NCBI GenBank assembly: GCA_015521385.1
Contig: WAOH01000043.1
Location: forward strand, 1 to 6,034
Length of the DNA: 6,034 nucleotides
Source: Thermoproteota archaeon
Lineage (GTDB): Archaea; Korarchaeota; Korarchaeia; Korarchaeales; Korarchaeaceae
Reading direction: 5' to 3'
This document shows positions 1 through 5,933 of the stretch, piece by piece. Under the pieces are notes generated by a model that saw nothing but the letters and a program-made list of their open reading frames with translations, was not told the origin of the DNA and did no database searches. A program made the position numbers and the translations under genes. Each line of letters starts with the position of its first letter. Positions within the stretch are counted from its first letter, which is position 1.

Positions 1-756
1 AAGCTTGAGCGCCGGTTGGTCGTCGGGGAAAATTTCCTTGGAAACCGAAGGTATGATAGGGGGTCTGATCCCAACTCCCCGGAGTTCGCCTACCCTCACG
101 AGCAGGTCGTCAGCAGGGCCACTCATGACGAGTTCCCCGTCCTTCAAGATGTGGACCACATCGGACACTTCGGCAGCCATATCGGAGTTTTGAGAGCTTA
201 TCACCACGATCTTGTTCCTCTCTCTGAACTCCCTCACTAGTTTTATAAGACGATCCATTCCGTCGGCGTCTAAGGAGGACCACGGCTCATCTAGGAGAAG
301 CACCTCTGGATCGTGGGCGAGAAGCCCAGCAAGAGCCACTTTGGCGGCCTGACCCCTGCTAAGCCTCAATGGAGATTTAGACGATAGGTCCTCGATTTCG
401 AAGAATTGAAGCGCTTTCCTGACCCTCTCGCTCACGGCCTCCTCATCGAGGCCCAGCTGCTTGGGGGCCAGAGCCACGTCCTCCCACACGGTGGGAGCTA
501 GGAGCTGATCCCTGGGATCCTGAAATAGTATGCCACAGTGCTTTCTGAACCAATTTCCGATCGGTTTGCCGTTAAAGAGGACCTCCCCTCGAGTAGGACT
601 GAGGAGACCGGCCATTAATAGGAGCAGGGTCGTCTTTCCGGAGCCATTGGGCCCGAGGACGAAAGTCACCTCGCCGGGCCTGATATCAAGATTGACATCC
701 CTCAGGGCGGGCGTCCCGTCGGGGTACGAGTAGTGGACATCCCTCAGCGAGATCAC
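1..756 (-). CDS. nikO: Ni/Co ECF transporter ATPase subunit (NikO/CbiO), 3' end cut by window edge
   Basis: Cytoplasmic ABC ATPase that hydrolyses ATP to drive metal uptake through NikM/NikQ. My translation of the complement gives 252 codons with no stop up to the left edge. Motifs are in order: Walker A GPNGSGKTT (35-43), Q-loop FQDPRDQL (78-85), signature LSRGQ (132-136, usually LSGGQ), Walker B LLLDEP with catalytic Glu157, and D-loop SSLD (160-163). The H-loop position, normally His in a THD-type motif, is Gln189 (SSQNSD), which is odd. The tail (GIRPP, then IFPDDQPALKL) looks like the usual CbiO C-terminus, so probably only a few tens of residues are missing. The start is GTG at 756, because GAGGTG lies 6 nt upstream; an in-frame GTG at 765 is the alternative. 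It shares one base with the nikQ stop (TAGTG). Family assignment is firm; nickel rather than cobalt is inferred from the hyp neighbours. Confidence 0.93.
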   Translation of the reverse strand, partial: MISLRDVHYSYPDGTPALRDVNLDIRPGEVTFVLGPNGSGKTTLLLLMAGLLSPTRGEVLFNGKPIGNWFRKHCGILFQDPRDQLLAPTVWEDVALAPKQLGLDEEAVSERVRKALQFFEIEDLSSKSPLRLSRGQAAKVALAGLLAHDPEVLLLDEPWSSLDADGMDRLIKLVREFRERNKIVVISSQNSDMAAEVSDVVHILKDGELVMSGPADDLLVRVGELRGVGIRPPIIPSVSKEIFPDDQPALKL

Positions 757-1481
757 TAGATCCACCTCACGCAGGACAGGGACATCGATAGTAGGAAGAT
801 CGCCATCAAAACGATATCCCTCAGACTCCCCCTGTCATCGGGGATGGAATCCCACAACCTCGACCTCCTGACCAAAGAGATAGTAAGTGCCCTCTCCCTG
901 CCACGATTAAGTAGTTCCGAGGCCGCGAGGGACAGCACCTCGTACTTCTTGGAGGGACTCTCTTCTAGGTTCCTGGACCCCTTGGCCACTATCAGCCAAC
1001 CGATATTCCTCAGGTAGTACGAGATCTGCCCGAGCATTACATCCATTGATTCGGGAAGCTGGGGCGCCAGAAATCCCAACCCTCCGAGTATGGATCTGGT
1101 CCCGAAGAGGGCAGCGGACGCTTCCAAGACTAGGAGGCTGGACAGCACCCTGAGGGGCGTCACTAGGGGGTAGAGAGATCCGGACAGGTACACCTTTGGA
1201 ACCATTATAACGGATGTGAAGGCCGCCCAGGCCGCGGAGATCTTCAGGAACCTCACCCACCTGCCTCCAACGAGCCAGAATCCCCACAACGTTGACATCA
1301 GAGCTAGATACACGAGTTGAATCGCATTTGAGGAGAAAGAGGGGATGGATGCCAGAAAAACAGTTGTGAGGAAGGATAGAACCGGTGGGACGTGAATCCT
1401 CCCTCTGAGCAATTCAAATGAAGCTATCCAGTCCCCTAACGCCTTCACTAAATCTGAGAACGTGTTCTCGAACCATGTCAA
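756..1481 (-). CDS. nikQ: ECF transporter transmembrane coupling subunit (NikQ/CbiQ, EcfT family)
   Basis: Membrane protein of 241 aa that links the NikO ATPase to the metal-binding NikM subunit. Hydrophobic segments lie near residues 33-48, 53-72, 79-95, 104-127 and 222-238. Between them is a charged cytoplasmic stretch (about 157-220) matching the EcfT coupling helices. The family's two Ala-Arg-Gly-type motifs, which dock into the ATPases, appear here in diverged form as SRN (169-171) and SRL (207-209, following RERA); both arginines are kept. Sequence similarity is otherwise weak, and the call leans on position between nikN and nikO as well as topology. The start is TTG at 1481, overlapping the nikN stop as TTGA, with GAGGGG 9 nt upstream; the nearest ATG (1476) is out of frame. 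The length is normal for CbiQ/NikQ. Translational coupling to nikN is likely. Confidence 0.85.
   Translation of the reverse strand: MTWFENTFSDLVKALGDWIASFELLRGRIHVPPVLSFLTTVFLASIPSFSSNAIQLVYLALMSTLWGFWLVGGRWVRFLKISAAWAAFTSVIMVPKVYLSGSLYPLVTPLRVLSSLLVLEASAALFGTRSILGGLGFLAPQLPESMDVMLGQISYYLRNIGWLIVAKGSRNLEESPSKKYEVLSLAASELLNRGRERALTISLVRRSRLWDSIPDDRGSLRDIVLMAIFLLSMSLSCVRWI
763..768 (-). promoter_or_regulatory. Ribosome binding site of nikO inside nikQ end
   Basis: GAGGTG on the minus strand is a near-ideal archaeal Shine-Dalgarno sequence, 6 nt before GTG at 756. It decides the nikO start in favour of 756 rather than the in-frame GTG at 765, which would lie within it. Confidence 0.65.
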
Positions 1482-1744
1482 TCTCTTCTACCCCTCAACA
1501 CGGCTGGCAGTAGCAGGACGCCGACGCCCACCAATCCCGATATCACGTACCCGATGACGTCTGGTACGCCCGGCACCGTGTAATCTGGGAATATCCCGCT
1601 CCATACAGGCTCGCTCTCCCCCAGCCCGATCATCTCTGCGGCCACGTCTAGGGGCTCGTGGTACCCCACGATATCGGCTCCTATGACCCCGAAGATCGGA
1701 CTCACGAGCACGAGTATCAGGATCAGCAGGTAGGACCTCCTCAT
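1478..1744 (-). CDS. nikN: Small accessory membrane subunit of Ni/Co ECF transporter (NikN/CbiN-like, PDGLE-type)
   Basis: Protein of 88 aa with two membrane segments (about 4-23 and 64-84) flanking an extracytoplasmic loop, the topology of CbiN and NikN. These subunits are needed for metal loading or transport by the M subunit. The loop contains EPLDVAAEMIGLGE (30-43), which I read as a diverged form of the PDGLE-domain motif (PDGLExVAExLG). It also has FPDYTVPG (52-59), followed by a Gly-rich helix (SGLVGVGVLLL), as in PDGLE/NikN proteins. It ends with a positively charged RGRRD tail, suggesting a cytoplasmic C-terminus. ATG at 1744 overlaps the nikM stop as ATGA, and a GGTGA sits directly before it. 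In many genomes this domain is fused to NikM; here it is a separate gene. The assignment rests on motif resemblance, topology and operon position, so the exact subfamily is less certain. Confidence 0.8.
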   Translation of the reverse strand: MRRSYLLILILVLVSPIFGVIGADIVGYHEPLDVAAEMIGLGESEPVWSGIFPDYTVPGVPDVIGYVISGLVGVGVLLLPAVLRGRRD

Positions 1745-2346
1745 TCACCGACCCCCCCGACTCGGCTGACTATGAACCCGGTGGCCAGCCCCTCCACAAG
1801 TCCCAGGGCTAGGTGCCACGCTCCCATCACGGGAACCGTCACGCTCAATGGATAGCCGAACTGGGGAGACAGCCCTATCTCCACCCCGCACGCAACGGCA
1901 GCCGCAGCTATAGCCAACCAGCCAGCTAGGAAACCGGATAGAAACTTCCTCCCGCCGGACATGCGCATGGCGACCTTGTAGATCAGGTACCCTAGGAACA
2001 CGTCCACCACGGCCATGTTGAACGCGTTCGCGCCCAAGGCGGTGATTCCCCCATCGCCCATTAGGATGCACCGGACGAGTAGGTTCATGAACATGGCCAG
2101 ACATCCGCCGAAAGGACCCAGCAATACGCCGTCAAGGGCTCCTCCCACCAAATGCGCCGAAGTCCCCCCCGGTATGGGCCAGTTCAACATCTGGGCTGCG
2201 AAGATACCAGCGGCCATCACCGAGAGGTAGTAGATGTCGCCCCCTTCCCTGAAATACCTCCTTCCTGAGTACGCAACCACTATCAGGGAGATCACGTAGA
2301 GGGAGAGAGCCACTAGGGGACTCAGGAACCCGTCGGGTATGTGCAC
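1741..2346 (-). CDS. nikM: Ni/Co ECF transporter substrate-binding membrane subunit (NikM/CbiM)
   Basis: Integral membrane S-component of 201 aa that binds Ni2+ (or Co2+). It begins MHIPDGFLSP, the hallmark of the family. In known NikM/CbiM structures the free N-terminus, His2 and a downstream His form the metal site; here the downstream one is His65 in GGTSAHLVGG (60-69). Other family blocks are LLGPFGG (75-81), MGDGGITALGANAFNM (96-111) and MGAWHLALGLVEGLATG (174-190). Six or seven hydrophobic segments span the chain. The start is GTG at 2346, fixed by the conserved Met-His N-terminus and by AGGGGTG 4 nt upstream. The C-terminus overlaps nikN by ATGA. CbiM and NikM cannot be separated safely by eye; the hydrogenase-maturation genes just upstream favour nickel, and no cobalamin genes are visible. 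Family confidence is very high, metal specificity moderate. Confidence 0.95.
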   Translation of the reverse strand: MHIPDGFLSPLVALSLYVISLIVVAYSGRRYFREGGDIYYLSVMAAGIFAAQMLNWPIPGGTSAHLVGGALDGVLLGPFGGCLAMFMNLLVRCILMGDGGITALGANAFNMAVVDVFLGYLIYKVAMRMSGGRKFLSGFLAGWLAIAAAAVACGVEIGLSPQFGYPLSVTVPVMGAWHLALGLVEGLATGFIVSRVGGVGE

Positions 2347-2349
2347 ATC

Positions 2350-2365
2350 GCACCCCTGGGAGTGC
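2350..2365 (-). promoter_or_regulatory. Possible hairpin overlapping nikM ribosome binding site
   Basis: On the minus strand GCACTCCCAGGGGTGC can fold as GCACTC / GGGTGC (five Watson-Crick pairs and one T-G) around a CCAG loop. Its 3' arm contains most of the ribosome binding site AGGGGTG (2357-2351) that serves the nikM GTG start. Folding could lower nikM translation. The stem is short and no ligand or conservation evidence is available. Confidence 0.3.
2351..2357 (-). promoter_or_regulatory. Ribosome binding site of nikM
   Basis: AGGGGTG on the minus strand resembles the archaeal consensus GGAGGTG and lies 4 nt before the GTG at 2346. It supports the GTG as the real start, which agrees with the conserved Met-His-Ile-Pro-Asp-Gly N-terminus. 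Confidence 0.65.
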
Positions 2366-2382
2366 GTGGTGCATTACTCATA

Positions 2383-2413
2383 AGTATTACTAAACATACG
2401 TTATAGTGTTACT
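2383..2413 (-). promoter_or_regulatory. Probable nikM promoter with paired operator-like boxes
   Basis: This lies in the only gap between hypD and nikM. On the minus strand CTATAAC (2406-2400) is a TATA-box candidate that would place transcription start near 2376-2379, about 30 nt before the nikM start. Two similar 9-mers flank it, read on the plus strand as AGTATTACT (2383-2391) and AGTGTTACT (2405-2413). They match at 8 of 9 positions and are spaced exactly 22 bp, about two helical turns. The first is itself an odd-length palindrome (AGTA-T-TACT). A partial third copy, ATTACT, is at 2373-2378. Boxes over the TATA/BRE and the start region suit a metal-responsive repressor, but that role is inferred. 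The sites do not match the E. coli NikR operator as I recall it. Confidence 0.45.
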
Positions 2414-3565
2414 TTAAGGTGGCTCGAACTCCTCCCTGAGTCCCCTGAGCAGCTCATCCCCGCCGTACTTGGCCCATATAAGGCAGGTTCCCTCTGAAGA
2501 AACCATGCATGGTCCGTAAGGTCTCTCGGGAGTGCAGACCTTCCTGAAGAGAGGGCAATCGGTCGGTTTCGCCATGCCAAGGGTGACCTCCGCGCACCTG
2601 CATCCTGGTGGGAGGTCCTCCAGCCACGCTTCCTTGGATAGCTCGGGTATGCCGTACCTGACTAGGGCATCGTACTTCGAATAACCTTTCCTCAGTCGGA
2701 GACCGCTCTCGGGGACGAAGCCTATCCCCCTCCATCCGGCCTCGACTACCTCGCAAGTGGACCTCATGATCTCCTTAGCCCTAAGGTTTCCCTCCCACCT
2801 AACCACCCTGGAATACTCGTTCACCAGTTCGGCGCGACCATCTCTTACCTGCCTCAGGATCTCCAGTATGGAAAGGAGAACATCTACAGGCTCGAAGCCG
2901 GACACCACCACCGGAATTCCGTAGTCCTCTGCCACGAACTTCCACTCAGCTGCCCCAGTTATGGCTGAGACATGTCCAGGAGCTATTATACCGCGTATCG
3001 GCGATTGAGGATAGTTTTCCAGGACGTACTTGGTTATGGGAGGGGTCAGTCGATGGACCACGATGAAGCTCAGGTTGTCCGGGACTGCTCCTCTATAAAT
3101 GGGGCCCAGAGTCGCGGGTGCCGTGGTTTCAAAGCCCACCGCCAGAAAAACGGATTCTTTACCATCCGAAGAGAGCTTTACAGCGTCAGCTACGCTGTAA
3201 ACTATCTTGACATCAGCTCCCTCGGATCTGGCCTCCTCCAGATTCCTGGGCGCGCCTTTAGAGCTTCCCGGAAGCCTGTACACGTCCCCGAACGTGAATA
3301 CCCTGACCCCCTCCATGGCCAGCTTGACGGCGATGTCCACGTAGTACCCGGGAGTTATGCACACGGGACATCCCGGACCAGCGACGAGTTCGACGTTATT
3401 AGGCATCAGAGACCTTATCCCGTAGTGGGTGATGGTCCACTCGTGCGTCCCGCAGAAGTCCATTATCTTCACGTGATCATCTAGATCACCGGCAATCCTG
3501 GCGATCTTACCCACGATCAAACGGGAGATCCCGGGATCCCTGAAGGGAGCGGAGACATCCATCAT
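2414..3565 (-). CDS. hypD: [NiFe] hydrogenase maturation protein HypD
   Basis: Cytoplasmic iron-sulfur protein of 383 aa. With HypC it forms the scaffold on which the Fe(CN)2CO unit of [NiFe] hydrogenase is built. The N-terminal Fe-site motifs are present: FCGTHEWTI with Cys38 and His41, and GPGCPVC with Cys66 and Cys69. Central family blocks are GFETTAP (144-150) and APGHVSAITG (195-204). The C-terminal cysteine-rich part that carries the [4Fe-4S] cluster is intact: GCRC (321-324), DCPLF (Cys337), VCTPERPYGPCMVSSEGTC (Cys344, Cys353, Cys361). Length is normal for the family. The ATG at 3565 overlaps the hypF stop (ATGA); a second ATG follows immediately at 3562, and GGGTGATGG (3574-3566) just upstream could serve either. 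hypC, often adjacent to hypD, is not between hypD and nikM. No clear terminator follows, so read-through into nikM is possible. Confidence 0.98.
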   Translation of the reverse strand: MMDVSAPFRDPGISRLIVGKIARIAGDLDDHVKIMDFCGTHEWTITHYGIRSLMPNNVELVAGPGCPVCITPGYYVDIAVKLAMEGVRVFTFGDVYRLPGSSKGAPRNLEEARSEGADVKIVYSVADAVKLSSDGKESVFLAVGFETTAPATLGPIYRGAVPDNLSFIVVHRLTPPITKYVLENYPQSPIRGIIAPGHVSAITGAAEWKFVAEDYGIPVVVSGFEPVDVLLSILEILRQVRDGRAELVNEYSRVVRWEGNLRAKEIMRSTCEVVEAGWRGIGFVPESGLRLRKGYSKYDALVRYGIPELSKEAWLEDLPPGCRCAEVTLGMAKPTDCPLFRKVCTPERPYGPCMVSSEGTCLIWAKYGGDELLRGLREEFEPP

Positions 3566-5883
3566 CCATCACCCAATTGAGCCGCGACCTGACCTAGGGC
3601 GATCCCCCCGTCACCCGGAGGCACCTTTGAGTTCAGGATAGGTCTGACCCCTTCCCCGCTCAAAGCATCCTCGATTCCTCTTATCAGCACAGTGTTGACG
3701 GCCGCACCCCCAGAGACAACGACGAGGTTGGAGTCCGCTTCATTCAGAGCCTCCAGAGCGATCTCCCCCAAGGCCCTTCCCAGCAGGTAAATCGATGTGT
3801 ACGCCAGGTCCCTCCCGTCCTGGTCCCCGTTGCTGAGGATATCCTCCAGCAGCTCGCTGGTATCCACGACGCCTCCCCTCACCGGGACATCCAGTTCCTG
3901 GATGAGGGAACCTCCCTCAGCGAATGCCTCCAGTTTCATGGCCGGCTCTCCCTCGTAAGTCCTCTCGAAGCATACCCCCAGCAGGGCTGAGATGGAATCC
4001 AAGACCCTCCCGACGCTCGATATGCGTGGCGCCTTCGGACACTGCTTCAGGGCCATTTCAACCTCCATCTCACCTCCGGGAAGCTTACCCACCAATCGGC
4101 GCTCTCTCAGGACCTCCCATATCTCCGAATCCGACATGAAGGTGCTCAGCATGCCTATCAACATCCTGACCGGATACCTGGAAGCCCTATCACCGCCCGG
4201 CATGGGCTGGGGTCTGAGATGGCCGACCCTCTCATATCCATCGTAACTGGCTACGAGGACCTCGCCACCCCAGAGCGTGCCATCATCCCCGAAACCCAGC
4301 CCATCAACCGCTATCCCCACGACCCTCTCACCCTGCTTCACCCCCACCTCGGACATCACCGAGGTAACGTGGGCGTGGTGGTGCTGCACTAGCCTGAGCT
4401 CGGACCCATGGAGGTGAGCCCATCTCTCGGCCAATCTCCTAGTGGAGTAGTTGGGGTGCATATCCGCAACAAGCACCGCCTCCGCCGGATCGATCCCGTA
4501 GGTCTCCATGAAGAACCTGAGCATCCTCTCCAAGAACTCCAAGTTCTCCAACTCGTCCGTATCCCCTATGTACTGAGTCAGCACCACCTTGTCGGAGAAT
4601 CCCACGGCGCCGCTGGTCTGTAACTCGGCCCCGAATGCTATGACTGGACGGTTCAGCTGGGAGGGAAGTCTTATCCAAGCGGGCGCGAAACCCCTCCCCC
4701 TCCTGAGCAGGGTTACCCTCCCACCAGTGAATCTGACGACGCTATCGTCAACCCTGTTGACGATGCGCCTGTTGTGATGGAGGAAGTAGTCAGCTATGCC
4801 CCTCAACCGCTTCCTGGCGCATTCAACGGTGGTGCACATTGGCTTGTTGTGCTCGTTGCCGCTGGTCATCACCAGTATCCTATCCCTCGTGTCGTTGAGC
4901 AGCATGTGGTGTAACGGGGTGTAGGGGAGCATGACCCCCACGGTCGTCAGCCCAGGCGCCACAAGCTCGGAGATGGGGCTTCCCTCTCTCTTGGGGACGA
5001 GCAATATGGGCCTTTCGGGGCTGGTGAGGACGCTTTCAGCCACTCGATTTAGGTTAAAGTGCGTGCGAGCGGTATCCAGATCTAGGGCCATGAGGGCGAA
5101 GGGTTTCTCCCCTCTCTTCTTCCTCCTCCTCAGTTCAGAGATTACATCATCGTCGGTCGCCAGGCAGGCGATGTGATAGCCTCCCAATCCCTTTATCGCA
5201 ACTATTCCTCCCGCATCGATGATCCTAGCCGTCTCCCTTATGGGATCCGTGGTGTCCACCCTCTCCCCCTTCTCATCCTCCAACCAGAGGATCGGACCGC
5301 ACTGGGGACAGGATATTCCTTGGGCGTGGAACCTCCTCACGTTTGAGGGATCCTCGTACTCCCTCCTGCAGTCGTCACACAGCGGGAAGTCTATCATTGC
5401 GGTGTTCTGCCTGTCGTAGGGCACGCCCACCATCATGGAGAACCTGGGACCGCACCAGGCGCAGCTGTTGAACGCGTACCTGTAGTGCCTGTCGCTTCGA
5501 TCGTAAACCTCCCTCAGGCAATCGTCGCACACCGAGATGTCGGGAGGAATCATCGAGTAGGCGCCGACCCTCCTCTCACTCGGGAGTATCTCGAACCCCT
5601 CGAGGCCGAGCGGTGGAACTGAAACCGCCTCGAATCCCTCTATCCTTGCGGGGCGCGGTCTCTCTGTAAGTAGCTTCTTGATGAACTCGGCCACTCTGGT
5701 GGCGTCCCCCTCAACGTGAATCTCTACCTCGCTTCCTCCCATATTCCTAACGTACCCACTCACCCCGCAGAGCTTGGCAATCCTGTGCACGAACGGCCTG
5801 AATCCCACCCCTTGCACTATCCCCCAGACCTTTATCCTGAGGGTCTCCGACAACGGTTCCGACATGTGATCTATCGTTAACAT
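3562..5883 (-). CDS. hypF: [NiFe] hydrogenase maturation carbamoyltransferase HypF
   Basis: Uses carbamoyl phosphate and ATP to carbamoylate the C-terminal Cys of HypE, the source of the cyanide ligands of [NiFe] hydrogenase. At 773 aa it has full family length and architecture. An acylphosphatase-like domain comes first (about 16-100, GIVQGVGFRPF). Two zinc-finger-like CxxC pairs follow (Cys119/122 with Cys141/144; Cys169/172 with Cys192/195). A YrdC-like domain (about 210-400) has KGLGGYHIAC, KPFALM, MTSGN and RVDDSVV. The last part is Kae1-like: DMHPNYSTRRLAE (474-486), the metal-binding HHHAH (501-505), AVDGLGFGDDGTLWGGE (525-541), TYEGEPAMKLE (642-652), SGGAAVN (724-730) and PPGDGGIALGQ (755-765). 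The block usually read as GAELKNT is GAELQTS here (418-424). The ATG at 5883 gives the longest frame. The internal ATG at 5865 (MSEPLSETLRIKV) is an equally good start, since the nearest TATA box would start transcription between the two. Confidence 0.97.
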   Translation of the reverse strand: MLTIDHMSEPLSETLRIKVWGIVQGVGFRPFVHRIAKLCGVSGYVRNMGGSEVEIHVEGDATRVAEFIKKLLTERPRPARIEGFEAVSVPPLGLEGFEILPSERRVGAYSMIPPDISVCDDCLREVYDRSDRHYRYAFNSCAWCGPRFSMMVGVPYDRQNTAMIDFPLCDDCRREYEDPSNVRRFHAQGISCPQCGPILWLEDEKGERVDTTDPIRETARIIDAGGIVAIKGLGGYHIACLATDDDVISELRRRKKRGEKPFALMALDLDTARTHFNLNRVAESVLTSPERPILLVPKREGSPISELVAPGLTTVGVMLPYTPLHHMLLNDTRDRILVMTSGNEHNKPMCTTVECARKRLRGIADYFLHHNRRIVNRVDDSVVRFTGGRVTLLRRGRGFAPAWIRLPSQLNRPVIAFGAELQTSGAVGFSDKVVLTQYIGDTDELENLEFLERMLRFFMETYGIDPAEAVLVADMHPNYSTRRLAERWAHLHGSELRLVQHHHAHVTSVMSEVGVKQGERVVGIAVDGLGFGDDGTLWGGEVLVASYDGYERVGHLRPQPMPGGDRASRYPVRMLIGMLSTFMSDSEIWEVLRERRLVGKLPGGEMEVEMALKQCPKAPRISSVGRVLDSISALLGVCFERTYEGEPAMKLEAFAEGGSLIQELDVPVRGGVVDTSELLEDILSNGDQDGRDLAYTSIYLLGRALGEIALEALNEADSNLVVVSGGAAVNTVLIRGIEDALSGEGVRPILNSKVPPGDGGIALGQVAAQLGDG
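3566..3574 (-). promoter_or_regulatory. Ribosome binding site of hypD inside hypF end
   Basis: GGGTGATGG on the minus strand lies within the last codons of hypF and directly before the hypD ATGs at 3565 and 3562. It indicates translational coupling of hypF and hypD. Confidence 0.55.
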
Positions 5884-5894
5884 ATTGCGGCGTG

Positions 5895-5904
5895 CTTATA
5901 TATC
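5895..5904 (-). promoter_or_regulatory. TATA-box candidate of hypF (proximal)
   Basis: GATATATAAG on the minus strand is the strongest TATA-like element here. With the usual archaeal spacing of about 25 nt from box centre, transcription would begin near 5873-5875. That is downstream of the ATG at 5883 but just before the ATG at 5865, giving a nearly leaderless mRNA. No ribosome binding site precedes either ATG. Confidence 0.5.
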
Positions 5905-5920
5905 AACCCAGCGACCCCAC

Positions 5921-5933
5921 AATATACTCTTTG
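5921..5933 (-). promoter_or_regulatory. TATA-box candidate of hypF (distal, with BRE-like purines)
   Basis: CAAAGAGTATATT on the minus strand combines an A-rich BRE-like stretch with a TATA-like core. It would place transcription start near 5898, giving a short leader of about 15 nt ahead of the ATG at 5883. It competes with the proximal box, and sequence alone does not decide between them. Confidence 0.35.

Noticed and set aside
1..6. AAGCTT (HindIII site) exactly at the left edge.
   Set aside because: Could be a cloning boundary that explains why nikO is cut, but the site also occurs by chance (again at 4081-4086) and has no biological meaning here.
907..1287. 126-codon minus-strand frame within nikQ, and similar frames at 1488-1748, 1745-2104, 2132-2374 and 2454-2756.
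   Set aside because: Alternative frames of real genes; Arg/Gly/Pro-rich translations with no family resemblance.
1745..1760. G7 tract (minus strand) near the end of nikM that might cause frameshifting into nikN to make a NikMN fusion.
   Set aside because: The nikN frame has a TGA (1747-1745) directly before the nikN ATG, so a slip into that frame would terminate instead of fusing the proteins.
2972..3484. 170-codon open frame on the plus strand.
   Set aside because: It lies wholly antisense to the well-conserved hypD, shows no recognisable domain and is best explained as a frame opened by hypD codon bias.
5895..5904. Plus-strand reading of the near-palindromic TATATA as a divergent promoter.
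   Set aside because: No plus-strand gene begins in the following 130 bp, and the symmetry of TATATA makes this reading uninformative.
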